64,000 nucleotides of DNA from JABDIP01 sp965237625 (GCA_965237625.1 CBDEGD010000025.1:1-64000), one strand, 5' to 3'; shown: positions 53,918-63,655, numbered from the stretch's first letter. Notes: generated by a model from the letters alone, not told the origin. Numbers and translations are program-made.

Positions 53918-54815
53918 GGCTCTTCCCAGCTGGCTTCCGGGGGGGCTTTCTCGAGGACCTTTTCGAAAACTCACCTGTGGCCTTCTCTGGGGGCTTCCCG
54001 CCGTCTTTCTTACTCTCGTTCTCGACGCCGAAATAACCCCTGAGCTGGTCGCGCATGACCGATTGCTTGACCTCCTCGACCGCGCCCTCGGGCAGGCTGC
54101 CGAGGTGCAGCGGGCCGAAGGATATGCGGATCAGACGATTGACCGTGAGGTTGATGCTCTCCATCACCTTGCGCACCTCGCGGTTCTTGCCCTCGCGCAA
54201 GGTGACGATCAGCCAGGCATTGGCGCCGGTCTGCCGGTCCAATGTGGCGTCGACTTGTCCATAGCGTACACCGTCGACGGTCACGCCGCGCTTCAGTCCC
54301 AACAGGGCCTCGGGAGACGGCCGGCCATGGACCCGGACCCGGTATCGGCGCGGCCACCCTGTGCTGGGCAACTCCAGATGCCGGGCAAGCGCGCCATCAT
54401 TGGTCAGCAGCAGCAGACCCTCGCTGTTGAGATCCAGCCGGCCGATGGAAACCACGCGCGGCAGGCTTTCCGGCAGTTTTTCGAAGACCGTCGGCCGGCC
54501 CTCCGGGTCGCGCTGGGTCGTCACCAAACCGACCGGCTTGTAGTAGCGCCAGAGCCGGGTCGGTTCTTTCTGCGGCAGCGGACGCCCATTGACCGTGATC
54601 TTGTCGCTCGGCTGCACGACCACCGCCGGTGTGGTCAGCACCTTGCCATTTACGGTGACCTTGCCCTCGTCGATCCAGCGTTCCGCCTCGCGCCTGGAGC
54701 ACAGTCCGGCCCGCGCCAACGCCTTGGCGATGCGCTCGCCCTTTGGAGATTCAGCGGCGCTCTCGGGCGTGCCGTCGGACGCACCCTTGGGCGTGGCGGA
54801 GTCTGGTTTGGTCAT
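53892..54815 (-). CDS. RluB/RsuA-type pseudouridine synthase
   Basis: Isomerises a uridine in rRNA to pseudouridine. Residues about 25-75 form an S4 RNA-binding domain (ERIAKALARAGLCSRREAERW) and the catalytic aspartate is in GRLDLNSEGLLLLTNDG. The tail from about residue 270 is Lys/Arg-rich, a usual feature. I chose ATG 54815; an in-frame ATG at 54854 is possible. The substrate site (23S U2605 for RluB or 16S U516 for RsuA) cannot be settled, but RluB is more likely from the overall sequence and basic tail. It is divergent from tadA. Confidence 0.9.
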   Translation of the reverse strand: MTKPDSATPKGASDGTPESAAESPKGERIAKALARAGLCSRREAERWIDEGKVTVNGKVLTTPAVVVQPSDKITVNGRPLPQKEPTRLWRYYKPVGLVTTQRDPEGRPTVFEKLPESLPRVVSIGRLDLNSEGLLLLTNDGALARHLELPSTGWPRRYRVRVHGRPSPEALLGLKRGVTVDGVRYGQVDATLDRQTGANAWLIVTLREGKNREVRKVMESINLTVNRLIRISFGPLHLGSLPEGAVEEVKQSVMRDQLRGYFGVENESKKDGGKPPEKATGEFSKRSSRKPPRKPAGKSHAHHRRKT

Positions 54816-54934
54816 CGGCTTGCGGCGCCTCGGCACGGTTCGGTCAGCGGTCATATACAGGGTTCCGTCGGCCGTCCCAATCATCATGACGGAATGCCTT
54901 GACCGGCGTCGCGCTCGGCTTCCAAGGTCAACCC

Positions 54935-55396
54935 ATGGAATACGATCCCGCAATGATGGAATTGGCCTTTGTCGAGGCCCAGGCGGCGGGCGCCCGCGGC
55001 GAAGTGCCCGTGGGCGCGGTGCTGGTCGAGGCCGAGTCGGGCCTGGTCCTCGCCCGCGACGGCAATCGCACCGAAGAGCTGGCCGACCCGACCGCCCATG
55101 CCGAGGCGCTGGTCATCCGCGCCGCCGCCCGGGAGCGGGGCCGCCCGCGCCTGCCGGATTGCGATCTCTACGTGACCCTGGAGCCCTGCGCCATGTGCGC
55201 GGCGGCAATCAGCTTCGCCCGCATCCGACAGGTGGTCTATGGCGCGCCGGACCCGAAGATGGGCGGCGTCGATCACGGACCGAAATTCTTCGGCCAGCCG
55301 ACCTGCCATCACCGCCCGTCGGTCACCGGCGATGTCGAGGCCGGTCGCTCGGCGGAACTGCTGAGGGAGTTCTTCCGCGAACGGCGGGGGCGGTAG
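54935..55396 (+). CDS. tadA: tRNA-specific adenosine deaminase
   Basis: Converts A34 of tRNA-Arg(ACG) to inosine. The 153-residue protein has the zinc/catalytic motifs HAE (H55, E57) and PCAMC (C85, C88), with GEVPVGAVLVE and GGVDHGPKFFG. ATG 54935 is taken as the start; an ATG 12 codons upstream is open. It is divergent from the pseudouridine synthase gene; several translation-related genes adjoin here. Confidence 0.93.
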   Translation: MEYDPAMMELAFVEAQAAGARGEVPVGAVLVEAESGLVLARDGNRTEELADPTAHAEALVIRAAARERGRPRLPDCDLYVTLEPCAMCAAAISFARIRQVVYGAPDPKMGGVDHGPKFFGQPTCHHRPSVTGDVEAGRSAELLREFFRERRGR

Positions 55397-55430
55397 GAAG
55401 ATCGTGCTCGCCGGACAGGGTGAGGGGCAC

Positions 55431-55889
55431 TCAGTCCAGTTCCAATTCCAGACGCGGCAACATCCGGCCGGGAATGCTGCCCGAGGGGATTTCGCCGGTA
55501 CGGCGGGCGCCCATGGCCGTATAGAACGACTCGGCGTACGGGTCTGAATCGATAAGGATTTTGGTCAGTCCCAAAGCTTTTGCCGTTTCCATCATGTGGC
55601 GCCACAAGGCACGGCCGATGCCCTGCCGCAGGCGATCCGGATCGACGAACATCATCTCGATCTCGCCGGTTCGCCCGCTCGGTTGCACCGACAGGGCATA
55701 GAAGCCGGCCAAGGAGTCGCCCTGCTGCGTCACAAAAATGTGCCAGTTGGCGACGCTGTCCGGATCGAGGGTCAATTCGTCGCGGAACGCGTCGACCATC
55801 GCGGTCTCATAGCCCCAGGCGGCCTTGGAGCGGATCGCGAGATCGGTCAGCAGCAGAGCCTCGTCCGGCCGGGCCGGTCGGATATCCAT
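55431..55889 (-). CDS. GNAT family N-acetyltransferase
   Basis: A 152-residue acetyltransferase. The acetyl-CoA motif A is EIEMMFVDPDRLRQGIGRALW, with a late helix SFYTAMGARRTGEIPSGSIPGR typical of small GNAT proteins. The substrate is unknown. ATG 55889 lies 5 bp downstream of the purD stop on the same strand, so it is likely to be in the purD transcript. Confidence 0.88.
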   Translation of the reverse strand: MDIRPARPDEALLLTDLAIRSKAAWGYETAMVDAFRDELTLDPDSVANWHIFVTQQGDSLAGFYALSVQPSGRTGEIEMMFVDPDRLRQGIGRALWRHMMETAKALGLTKILIDSDPYAESFYTAMGARRTGEIPSGSIPGRMLPRLELELD

Positions 55890-55893
55890 CTTT

Positions 55894-57156
55894 TCAGAGC
55901 GCGGCAATGTCGCGCCGGCAGAAGCAGCCGGGCCAGTCGACCCGGTCGACGGCCCCATATGCGGCTGCGCGCGCCGATGGCAGATCATCGCCGGTGGCCG
56001 TAACGCCGAGGACCCTGCCGCCATTGGCGAGAATCTCGCCGTCTGGTCCGACCCGCGTGCCGGCATGGAAGATCGTCACTGCCTCGCTTTCGCCGGCGGC
56101 ATCCAGACCGCCGATCGGGTCGCCTTTGCCATAGGGGCCGGGGTATCCCTCGCTGGCCATAACGACGCACAGCGCCGCTTTGTCGTGCCAGCGCAGATCG
56201 ACGGTCGACAGCACGCCGTCCCGCGACGCGATCAGGGCGGGCAGCAGATCGGATTTCAGCCGCGCCACCAGCACCTGGCATTCCGGATCGCCGAAGCGGA
56301 CATTGTATTCCAGCAGCTTTGGCCCATCCGCCGTCAGCATCAGCCCGGCATACAGCACACCCTTGTAGGGATGTCCTTCCGCCGCCATGGCGCGCACCGT
56401 GGGTTCGACGATTTCCGCCATCACCCGGGCCTGCAGCGCCGGATCCATCAGCGGTGTCGGAGAAAAGGCGCCCATGCCGCCGGTATTCGGGCCCCGGTCA
56501 TTGTCGAAGGCCCGCTTGTGATCCTGCGCGGCCGCCAGCGGCAGCACCGATGCGCCATCGACCAGGGCGAAGAAACTGACCTCCGGTCCGACTAGGCATT
56601 CCTCGACGATCACCTCTGCGCCGGCCTCGCCGAAGGCCGCATCGACCAGCGCCGCATCGACCGCCGCCAGGGCCGAGTCCAGGGTCTCCGCTACGACCAC
56701 GCCCTTGCCGGCCGCCAGCCCATCGGCCTTGACCACGATCGGCGCTCCCCGTTCGGCGATATAGGCTTTGGCTTCTTCCGCATCGATGAAGCGGGCATAG
56801 GCGGCGGTGGGAATGCCATGCCGGGCGCACAGATCCTTCATGAAGGCCTTCGAGCCTTCCAGCGCCGCGGCGGCGGCGGTCGGGCCGAACGCCATGATCC
56901 CGGACGCTTCCAGCCGGTCGACCAGCCCGAGCACCAGCGGCGCCTCTGGGCCTACGACGACGAAATCGATGTCCCTGTCACGACAGAAGGCGACCAGCCC
57001 GTCGACGTCGTTGGCGGCGATGGCGACGCATTCGGCCTCGGCGGCAATGCCGGCATTGCCCGGCGTGCAGTACAGCTTATCGCACAACGGTGAAGCGCCG
57101 ATCGCCCAGCACAGAGCGTGTTCCCGGCCGCCAGATCCGACCACCAGCACCTTCAT
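55894..57156 (-). CDS. purD: Phosphoribosylamine-glycine ligase
   Basis: ATP-grasp enzyme joining glycine to phosphoribosylamine in purine synthesis. The 420-residue length is typical. It starts MKVLVVGSGGREHALCWA, with FVVVGPEAPLVLGLVD, IVVKADGLAAGKGV, RAFDNDRGPNTGGMGA and EYNVRFGDPECQ, all family signatures. ATG 57156 is the conserved start, although the frame continues upstream. It is divergent from xseA with a gap of about 50 bp. Confidence 0.97.
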   Translation of the reverse strand: MKVLVVGSGGREHALCWAIGASPLCDKLYCTPGNAGIAAEAECVAIAANDVDGLVAFCRDRDIDFVVVGPEAPLVLGLVDRLEASGIMAFGPTAAAAALEGSKAFMKDLCARHGIPTAAYARFIDAEEAKAYIAERGAPIVVKADGLAAGKGVVVAETLDSALAAVDAALVDAAFGEAGAEVIVEECLVGPEVSFFALVDGASVLPLAAAQDHKRAFDNDRGPNTGGMGAFSPTPLMDPALQARVMAEIVEPTVRAMAAEGHPYKGVLYAGLMLTADGPKLLEYNVRFGDPECQVLVARLKSDLLPALIASRDGVLSTVDLRWHDKAALCVVMASEGYPGPYGKGDPIGGLDAAGESEAVTIFHAGTRVGPDGEILANGGRVLGVTATGDDLPSARAAAYGAVDRVDWPGCFCRRDIAAL

Positions 57157-57209
57157 CGCCACCATCCGCAGTATTAGTAACCGAGCGCAGGGTTTATCAT
57201 GCCGCCGAC

Positions 57210-58685
57210 ATGACGCAAGGCTTTGCAGACACGGGCGGACCACCGCCCCCCGGATCGAACCTTCCGGAATTCACCGTTAGCGAAATCTCGGCCGCGCTGA
57301 AGCGCACGGTGGAGGAAACCTACGGCCATGTCCGGGTGCGCGGCGAGATATCGCGGCCCAGCTTGCCGGGCTCGGGCCACATCTATTTCACCCTGAAGGA
57401 TGATTCGGCGGTGATGGATGCCGTTTGCTGGCGCGGCACTGCCAGCAAGCTGTCGGTAAAGCCGGAAGAGGGCATGGAGGTGATCGTCACCGGCCGGCTG
57501 ACCACCTTCGCCGGGCGCTCGAAATACCAGATCGTCGTGGAGGCCATGGAACTCGCCGGCGAGGGCGCGCTGCTGAAGCTGTTGGAGGAGCGTCGCCGCC
57601 GTCTTGCCGCCGAGGGGTTGTTCGCGGAGGAGAACAAACGAACGCTGCCCTTTCTGCCGGATATCATCGGCGTCGTGACCTCGCCGACCGGCGCGGTGAT
57701 TCGCGATATCCTGCATCGGCTCTCCGACCGCTTCCCGCGCCATGTGCTGGTCTGGCCGGTCCTCGTGCAAGGCGACGGAGCGGCCGGGCAGGTCGCCGCC
57801 GCCATCGAGGGCTTCAACGCCCTGCCGGTCGGCGGTGCGGTGCCGCGCCCGGATCTGCTGATCGTTGCAAGGGGCGGTGGCAGCCTGGAAGACCTGATGG
57901 CCTTCAATGAGGAGATCGTGGTCCGCGCCGCCGCAGCCAGCGCGATCCCGCTGATCTCAGCCGTCGGCCACGAAACCGACACCACCCTGATCGACTTCGC
58001 CTCTGACCGCCGCGCCCCGACCCCGACGGCGGCCGCCGAGATAGCGGTTCCGGTGCGCAGCGAGTTGGTCGCCACCGTGCTGGACCTCGAGCGGCGTTCC
58101 GGCGCCGGCATGGCGCGGTTGGTCGACGAACGGCGGGTCAGGGTCGAGGGGCTTGGTCGGGGCCTTGGCGACCCGATGCGACTGCTGGAAGGGGCGGTCC
58201 AGCGGCTCGACGACCGCGCCGAACGACTGATCCGCGCACTGCCGCTATTGGTCGAGCGGCGACGCGGCCAGTTGGCCGAAGCCGCCGCCCGCCTGCGCCA
58301 TCCGGGCCAAATGCTGTTGGATGCCTCGCGTCAGTTCCGACAACTCGCCGAGCGCCTGCCGGTCGCCGGAGACCGCGTAGTGTCCGAAGCATCGGCCCAC
58401 TTCGCGGCACTGTCGAAACTGCTCGACAGCTATTCCTATCAGGATGTGTTGCGCCGGGGTTATGCGCTGGTCCGCGACGCTGCCGGCGCCCCGGTTACCG
58501 ATCCAGCGTTGCTGACCGTCGGCACTGAGTTCCAGATCGAGTTTCACGACCAGGCGACAGTCGGGGCGGTGGTCACGACGAAGGCTGGCAAAGGATCCGG
58601 ACAAGCCGTCAAGCACAGGGCCGGGCCGATCCAGCCCAAGGCACGGCCTGCGAAGCCGTCATCCGGACAAGGGGATCTGTTCTAG
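57210..58685 (+). CDS. xseA: Exodeoxyribonuclease VII large subunit
   Basis: Large subunit of a single-strand-specific exonuclease. The 491-residue protein has an N-terminal OB fold (FTVSEISAALKRTVEETYGHVRV cut by GEISR), then the conserved catalytic core IGVVTSPTGAVIRDILH, LIVARGGGSLEDL and SAVGHETDTTLIDF. The C-terminus is helical. xseB is not adjacent. Its stop shares CTAG with the convergent lpxK stop. Confidence 0.97.
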   Translation: MTQGFADTGGPPPPGSNLPEFTVSEISAALKRTVEETYGHVRVRGEISRPSLPGSGHIYFTLKDDSAVMDAVCWRGTASKLSVKPEEGMEVIVTGRLTTFAGRSKYQIVVEAMELAGEGALLKLLEERRRRLAAEGLFAEENKRTLPFLPDIIGVVTSPTGAVIRDILHRLSDRFPRHVLVWPVLVQGDGAAGQVAAAIEGFNALPVGGAVPRPDLLIVARGGGSLEDLMAFNEEIVVRAAAASAIPLISAVGHETDTTLIDFASDRRAPTPTAAAEIAVPVRSELVATVLDLERRSGAGMARLVDERRVRVEGLGRGLGDPMRLLEGAVQRLDDRAERLIRALPLLVERRRGQLAEAAARLRHPGQMLLDASRQFRQLAERLPVAGDRVVSEASAHFAALSKLLDSYSYQDVLRRGYALVRDAAGAPVTDPALLTVGTEFQIEFHDQATVGAVVTTKAGKGSGQAVKHRAGPIQPKARPAKPSSGQGDLF

Positions 58686-59680
58686 GTTTCAGCCGGGTCC
58701 GCTACCCTGCTCAAGACTGGCTCCAGGATTTCGGCGAGCGCGCCCTCATCTTCCCAGCGGACAGATACGGGCAACGGTTCGACCATTTGCCGTGATTCCA
58801 CGGGCAGTCGGACATAGTCTTTTGTCGTCGTCATCAACACAGCGCCTGCGCTGTCCGCCAGTTCCACCATGCGCATGAATTCGTCGGTCGGAATGCGCTG
58901 ATGGTCGGCGAAGGCGACGCGTGCGACCAGATTGGCGCCAAGCTGGCTGAGGGTGGCGAAGAATTTCTCCGGCCGGGCGATGCCGGCGAATGCCACCACA
59001 TTTCGGCCGCGCAGCCAGCCGGTCTCGCCCTCGGGCGCGATGCCGGCGCGGATCACCGGCAGGTCGTAACGGGCCAGCAGGGCGCCGACGCCGCTGGTGT
59101 CCTCCCCCATCAGGATCGCGGCGCTGGTTCGGGAGATCGCGTCTGCCGGGCGTTCCCTTAGCGGCCCCGCCGGCATCAGCCGGCCATTGCCCAATCCGCT
59201 GCTGCCGTCGATCACCAGAAGCGAGAGATCCTTGTGTAGCGAAGGGTTTTGGAAGCCGTCATCCATGACCAGCAGGCCGGCGCCACCGGCGACGGCGGCT
59301 TTGGCGCCTGCCGGGCGGTTGCGGGCGATCCAGCACGGTGCCTCCCGGGCCAGCAGCAACGGCTCGTCGCCCACATCGCGGGCGTCATGCCGTGCGAGGT
59401 CGACGCGCAGTGGCCCGGATTTGCGTCCGCCGTAGCCCCGGCTGAGGAAATGCGGGTTCAGGCCGGCGGCGATCAGATAGCGAGCGATGGCGATGGCGAC
59501 CGGCGTCTTGCCGGCGCCACCGGCGACCAGATTGCCGACGCAGATCACCGGAATGCCGGCCCGAACCGGCTTGGCACGATCCATGCGCCACCGGCCGGCG
59601 CCGGCATACAGGCCGCCGAGCGGGGATAGTATCCGAGCCGCAAGACCCGGTTCCCGGTACCAAAACCCGGGCGTTTTCAT
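58682..59680 (-). CDS. lpxK: Tetraacyldisaccharide 4'-kinase
   Basis: Phosphorylates lipid A disaccharide to give lipid IVA at the inner membrane. The 332-residue protein has the P-loop GGAGKTPVAIAIA, SRGYGG, GDEPLLLA and DDGFQNPSL, all characteristic. It starts in the stop of waaA (ATGA), so the two consecutive lipid A/Kdo genes are coupled. Confidence 0.96.
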   Translation of the reverse strand: MKTPGFWYREPGLAARILSPLGGLYAGAGRWRMDRAKPVRAGIPVICVGNLVAGGAGKTPVAIAIARYLIAAGLNPHFLSRGYGGRKSGPLRVDLARHDARDVGDEPLLLAREAPCWIARNRPAGAKAAVAGGAGLLVMDDGFQNPSLHKDLSLLVIDGSSGLGNGRLMPAGPLRERPADAISRTSAAILMGEDTSGVGALLARYDLPVIRAGIAPEGETGWLRGRNVVAFAGIARPEKFFATLSQLGANLVARVAFADHQRIPTDEFMRMVELADSAGAVLMTTTKDYVRLPVESRQMVEPLPVSVRWEDEGALAEILEPVLSRVADPAET

Positions 59681-60996
59681 GCCGCGCCGTCGGCTGCCGG
59701 CTTGCCGCCCCGGTCCATCGACGGTTCGGAAGCATCGGTCTCGAGCAGTGGCGTCAGCGCCAGCATCATGCGATCGATAACGCCCGTATTTCGGGCCGCG
59801 ACCTCTCCGGCTGCTTTGGCAAGGCGAACGCGCTCGGCCGGTTCGGACAACAACCAGCATACGGAATCGCCCAACCCGGAGACATCGGCCACTTGAACCG
59901 CGGCATCCGCGTCGTCGAGTTGGCTGGTGATCTCGGCAAAATTCGCCATATGCGGCCCGTAGACGATCGCGGAGTCGAGCTGGGCCGGCTCGATCGGGTT
60001 GTGCCCGCCATGAGGAACCAGCGAGCCACCGACGAAAACAACCGGCGACAGCCGCAGCATGGTGCCCATCTCGCCCATGGTGTCGGAGATATAGATATCG
60101 GTGTCAGCCTCGGGAAGGGCCCCGGTCGAGCGCAAGGCCGAAGTCAGGCCCAATGCCGTCATATGCTCGGCGATAACCGGCCCACGCGCCGGATGGCGTG
60201 GAACGATGATGGTCAGCAATCCCGGGATAGAGGCGGCCATCCGCTGATGCGCCCGGGCGCAGAGCGCTTCCTCGCCGTCATGAGTGCTGACGGCCAGCCA
60301 GGATGACCGACCGCCGATCGCGCTATGAAGGGCCTCGAGCGCAGGCGTGTCGACCGGCAGCGACTCGGCAGAGAATTTCAGATTGCCGACAGGACCGATC
60401 TGTTCAACGCCGAGTTGCCGAAGCCGATCCGCCGTATGGTCATTCCATGGCAGGATGACGCGAAAGGCGGAGAGCAGCGACCGGATGGCGCCGGGTATGT
60501 GTCGCCAGCGGCCGAAGGAGCGCGCCGAGAGCCGAGCATTGATCATGGCTGCCGGGATGCGCCGCCTGCCGATCTCAGAAAGCATGTTCGGCCAGATCTC
60601 CGATTCGACCCACAGCACCAGATCCGGGCGCCAGTGGTCGAGGAAGCGGCGGACGAAGAGCACGCGGTCGACCGGCACAAATTGATGGAAAGCCTGGTCG
60701 GGAAGTCGCTCCGCCATCATCTGGGCCGATGTGACGGTTCCCGTGGTCAGCAAGACCGATAGTGCCGGATCGTGGTCGAGCAGCCGGCGGACCAGAACCT
60801 GGACCGACTGGGCCTCGCCGACGCTTGCCGCGTGGATCCAGGCGAGTCGTCCGGATGGCCGGGTGCGTGATGCCTGCCCCAGCCGTTCACCGCGACGATC
60901 CGGATCTTCTTTGCCCGCCGCCTGCCGTCGTCGCAGAATCAGCGGCACGAACGGCGCGGCGACGGCGGTCAGGCCGCGATACAGGGCATAGATCAT
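59677..60996 (-). CDS. waaA: 3-deoxy-D-manno-octulosonic acid (Kdo) transferase
   Basis: Adds Kdo to lipid IVA. The 439-residue protein has an N-terminal membrane anchor (MIYALYRGLTAVAAPFVPL), the IHAASVGEAQSV block with the base glutamate, and WVESEIWPNM, INARLSARSF and GHNPIEPAQ of the GT30 family. ATG 60996 fits the family start. lpxK overlaps its stop. An acyltransferase gene that often precedes waaA in alphaproteobacteria is not present here; a GT4 glycosyltransferase gene takes that place. Confidence 0.95.
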   Translation of the reverse strand: MIYALYRGLTAVAAPFVPLILRRRQAAGKEDPDRRGERLGQASRTRPSGRLAWIHAASVGEAQSVQVLVRRLLDHDPALSVLLTTGTVTSAQMMAERLPDQAFHQFVPVDRVLFVRRFLDHWRPDLVLWVESEIWPNMLSEIGRRRIPAAMINARLSARSFGRWRHIPGAIRSLLSAFRVILPWNDHTADRLRQLGVEQIGPVGNLKFSAESLPVDTPALEALHSAIGGRSSWLAVSTHDGEEALCARAHQRMAASIPGLLTIIVPRHPARGPVIAEHMTALGLTSALRSTGALPEADTDIYISDTMGEMGTMLRLSPVVFVGGSLVPHGGHNPIEPAQLDSAIVYGPHMANFAEITSQLDDADAAVQVADVSGLGDSVCWLLSEPAERVRLAKAAGEVAARNTGVIDRMMLALTPLLETDASEPSMDRGGKPAADGAA

Positions 60997-61091
60997 GCTG
61001 CCGTCTAGCGCGGTGTCGTCGGGCGTGCAAGGTCTTGATCCGCCAGCGATGGAATGCAGTGGCACCGACTCATGGCCTCTGCGGCACTGGT

Positions 61092-62108
61092 CTATGCTGC
61101 CTCAATCGCCCGTCTGATCGGGTGCAGATGGCTCAGGAACTGCCGTACGGAGACTGGCCAGGCATGCGCGAGTGCAAAGCTACGGCAGTCTTGGCTGGAA
61201 ATCTTAAGCGCCTCTTCGACGGCCAGCGACAGATCCTCATCCAGGGCGCCGACGCCGCTGCCGGTCAGCACATCGACGGGCCCCTGCACGGGATAGGCTG
61301 CGACCGGAACGCCGCAGGCAAGCGCTTCCAGCATCACCAGGCCGAACGTGTCGGTTCGGGACGGGAAGACGAACACGTCGGCCGCGGCATAGTGACGGGC
61401 CAGTTCTTCGCCATGTTTCGCGCCGACAAAACGGACTTCCGGGAAACGTCCCTGCAGCGTGGTCAGTTGCGGCCCGTCGCCGACGATATATTTCGTGCCC
61501 GGGTTCGGCAGGGCCAGGAACGCCTCGATGTTCTTCTCCACGGCGACCCGGCCGACATAGAGTTGGATCGGGCGCGGCCCATCCAGGAAATCCTTGTCGC
61601 GCGGGTGAAAATGATCGACGTCGACGCCCCGGGTCCAACGGACCAGATGTTCAAAGCCGCGAGCTTTCAATTCGCGCTCCACCGAATCGGTGGCCACCAT
61701 GACGGCGTCCGAATGATTGTGGAAGCGCCGCAGCATCGCGAAGGTCCACGATACCGGGATGCCCGTGCGCAAGCGCAGATAATCCGGGAACATGGTGTGG
61801 AACGAGGTGGTGAATTCGTGCCCGCGCTTTAGGCAATAGCGACGCGCCGACCAACCCAGCGGCCCCTCGGTCGCGATGTGGATGGCGTCGGGTGCGAATT
61901 CGTCGATCATCTTTGGAAGTTTGCGCCGGACTCCCAGCGCCAGCCTGATTTCCGGGTAGGTCGGGCATGGGATCGAGCGAAACCGGTCCGGTCCGATGAT
62001 CTCCGCGTCGTGACCTTCGGCGATCAGGGTATCGCGCGTCGTCCGCAATGTGCGCACTACGCCATTGACCTGTGGTTCCCAGGCGTCGCTGACGATCAGA
62101 ATTCTCAC
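61092..62108 (-). CDS. GT4-family glycosyltransferase
   Basis: A 338-residue GT-B glycosyltransferase, starting with GTG at 62108. It begins MRILIVSDAWEPQVNGVVRTL and has the C-terminal donor site YVGRVAVEKNIEAFL, YIVGDGP and PSRTDTFGLVMLEALACGVPV (the EX7E motif). The sequence resembles enzymes that glycosylate diacylglycerol or phosphatidylinositol. With waaA and lpxK downstream, a cell-envelope glycolipid is a plausible product, but the acceptor is not shown. Confidence 0.88.
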   Translation of the reverse strand: MRILIVSDAWEPQVNGVVRTLRTTRDTLIAEGHDAEIIGPDRFRSIPCPTYPEIRLALGVRRKLPKMIDEFAPDAIHIATEGPLGWSARRYCLKRGHEFTTSFHTMFPDYLRLRTGIPVSWTFAMLRRFHNHSDAVMVATDSVERELKARGFEHLVRWTRGVDVDHFHPRDKDFLDGPRPIQLYVGRVAVEKNIEAFLALPNPGTKYIVGDGPQLTTLQGRFPEVRFVGAKHGEELARHYAAADVFVFPSRTDTFGLVMLEALACGVPVAAYPVQGPVDVLTGSGVGALDEDLSLAVEEALKISSQDCRSFALAHAWPVSVRQFLSHLHPIRRAIEAA

Positions 62109-62223
62109 GAATGCCCCGTATCCCGGTTGCCTAATATCCCACGACCGGCAGGCGGCGGCGAATGCTGAGCCGGGCGGTGGCTGTACTTCAGTCGCGTGGC
62201 CTCCAGGTGTTGACCTCGCCGCC

Positions 62224-62272
62224 GATCAATTCCCGCCGATCATTTCCCGCCGATCATTTCCCGGCGATCGTC
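62224..62272. repeat. 14-bp tandem repeat at the pmbA 3' end
   Basis: A unit close to GATCATTTCCCGCC repeats about three and a half times across the pmbA stop codon (62254) into the intergenic region. It looks like a slippage expansion of the last codons of pmbA; because the unit contains the stop, the protein is not altered. Confidence 0.7.
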
Positions 62273-63600
62273 ATGCCGTCGATCCGCAATGTCGGGCAGT
62301 CGACGCCATAGCGGAATTCCAGATCGCTGGCCGGGACCAGCGCCTTGAACATGTCTTTCAGGTTGCCGGCGACGGTGATCTCATTGACCGGATAGGCGAT
62401 CTCACCTTTCTCGATCCAGAAGCCGGTGGCACCGCGACTGTAGTCGCCGGTAATCTGGTTGACCGCCGAACCCATCATCTGGGTGACATAGAAGCCCTGG
62501 TCGATCTCCGCGATCATATCCTCCCGGCTGACCTCTCCGGCAGCCATGTAGAGGTTGGTCGGGGACGGCGAGGGCGGCCCGCTGGTGCCGCGCGACGCAT
62601 GGCCGGTGGATTGCAGCCCGAGCTGACGGGCCGAGCGCAAATCCATGAGCCAACTGGTCAGTACGCCTTCGGCGATCAGTTCGCGGCGGCTGTTGCCAAC
62701 GCCTTCGCCATCGAACGGTTTTGACCGGCGTCCGCGCTTGATATGCGGATCGTCGATCACGACGATGCCCTCTGCGAAGACCTGCTGCTCGAGGGATTCC
62801 TTGAGGAAACTGGTGCCGCGCGCGATCGACGGGCCGCTGATGGCGCCGATCAAATGGCGCAGCATGCCGCCGGACACGCGCGGGTCGAAGACCACCGGCA
62901 CCCGCATGCTCTCGATCTTGCGCGCGCCGAGCCGCGCCACCGCCTTTTCGCCGGCCCGGCGTCCGACCGCGGCGGGGTCTTCCATGTCTTCGGCGTAGGT
63001 CGCGCTGGTGAAATCGTAGTCGGTCTCCATGCCGGTGCCCTCGCCGGCAATGACCGACGCCGACAGGCTGTTGCCGGTCAGCGCGTATGCGCCCGAGAAG
63101 CCGTTGCTGGCGGCGACCGCGATATCCGCGCGACTCCAGCCGGCCTCCGCCCCTTCGGAATTGGTCACGCCCGCGACGGCCAACGCGGCGTCCTCGGCCG
63201 CGCCGGCAAGGGCGATCAGCGATTCCGCAGCGGGTTCGACCGGGTCGCACAGATCAAGGTCCGGCCAATCGGTCGCCAGCTGCTCGGGGTCGGCCAGGCC
63301 GCAGAATGGGTCCTCGGGGACCAATCGGGCCATAGCCACCGCCCGCTCCACCACCTCGGCCAGAGCCGTCGGCGAGCGATCGGAGGAGGACGCGATCGCC
63401 ATTCGTTGGCCGACGAAAACCCGCAATCCCAGATCGCCCTCCTCGGAACGCTCCAGACGTTCGGGCTTGCCGAGCCGCTGCGACAGCGACAGGGAGGCCG
63501 AGTTATACAAGACCGCGTCGGCCGCATCGGCTCCGGCCGCCTTGGCCTTGGCGATGAGATCCTGAAGCAGCGTCAGCGAGTCATCGGGCGAATTGGCCAT
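62254..63600 (-). CDS. pmbA: TldE/PmbA family metallopeptidase subunit
   Basis: A 448-residue member of the TldD/PmbA family, whose TldD-TldE complex matures modified peptides and degrades flexible substrates. This protein lacks a HExxxH zinc site, as expected for the TldE (PmbA) subunit. Motifs seen include GLRVFVGQRMAIAS, DPFCGLADPE and ATGFWIEKGEIAYPVNEIT. ATG 63600 is preceded by GGAG at 6-nt spacing, better than an in-frame GTG at 63612. tldD is not in the window. Confidence 0.94.
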   Translation of the reverse strand: MANSPDDSLTLLQDLIAKAKAAGADAADAVLYNSASLSLSQRLGKPERLERSEEGDLGLRVFVGQRMAIASSSDRSPTALAEVVERAVAMARLVPEDPFCGLADPEQLATDWPDLDLCDPVEPAAESLIALAGAAEDAALAVAGVTNSEGAEAGWSRADIAVAASNGFSGAYALTGNSLSASVIAGEGTGMETDYDFTSATYAEDMEDPAAVGRRAGEKAVARLGARKIESMRVPVVFDPRVSGGMLRHLIGAISGPSIARGTSFLKESLEQQVFAEGIVVIDDPHIKRGRRSKPFDGEGVGNSRRELIAEGVLTSWLMDLRSARQLGLQSTGHASRGTSGPPSPSPTNLYMAAGEVSREDMIAEIDQGFYVTQMMGSAVNQITGDYSRGATGFWIEKGEIAYPVNEITVAGNLKDMFKALVPASDLEFRYGVDCPTLRIDGMTIAGK

Positions 63601-63655
63601 GGCCTTCTCCACTATGGAACTGCAGGCGCCGGCTCGGCATGAGCGGCGGTCGGCA

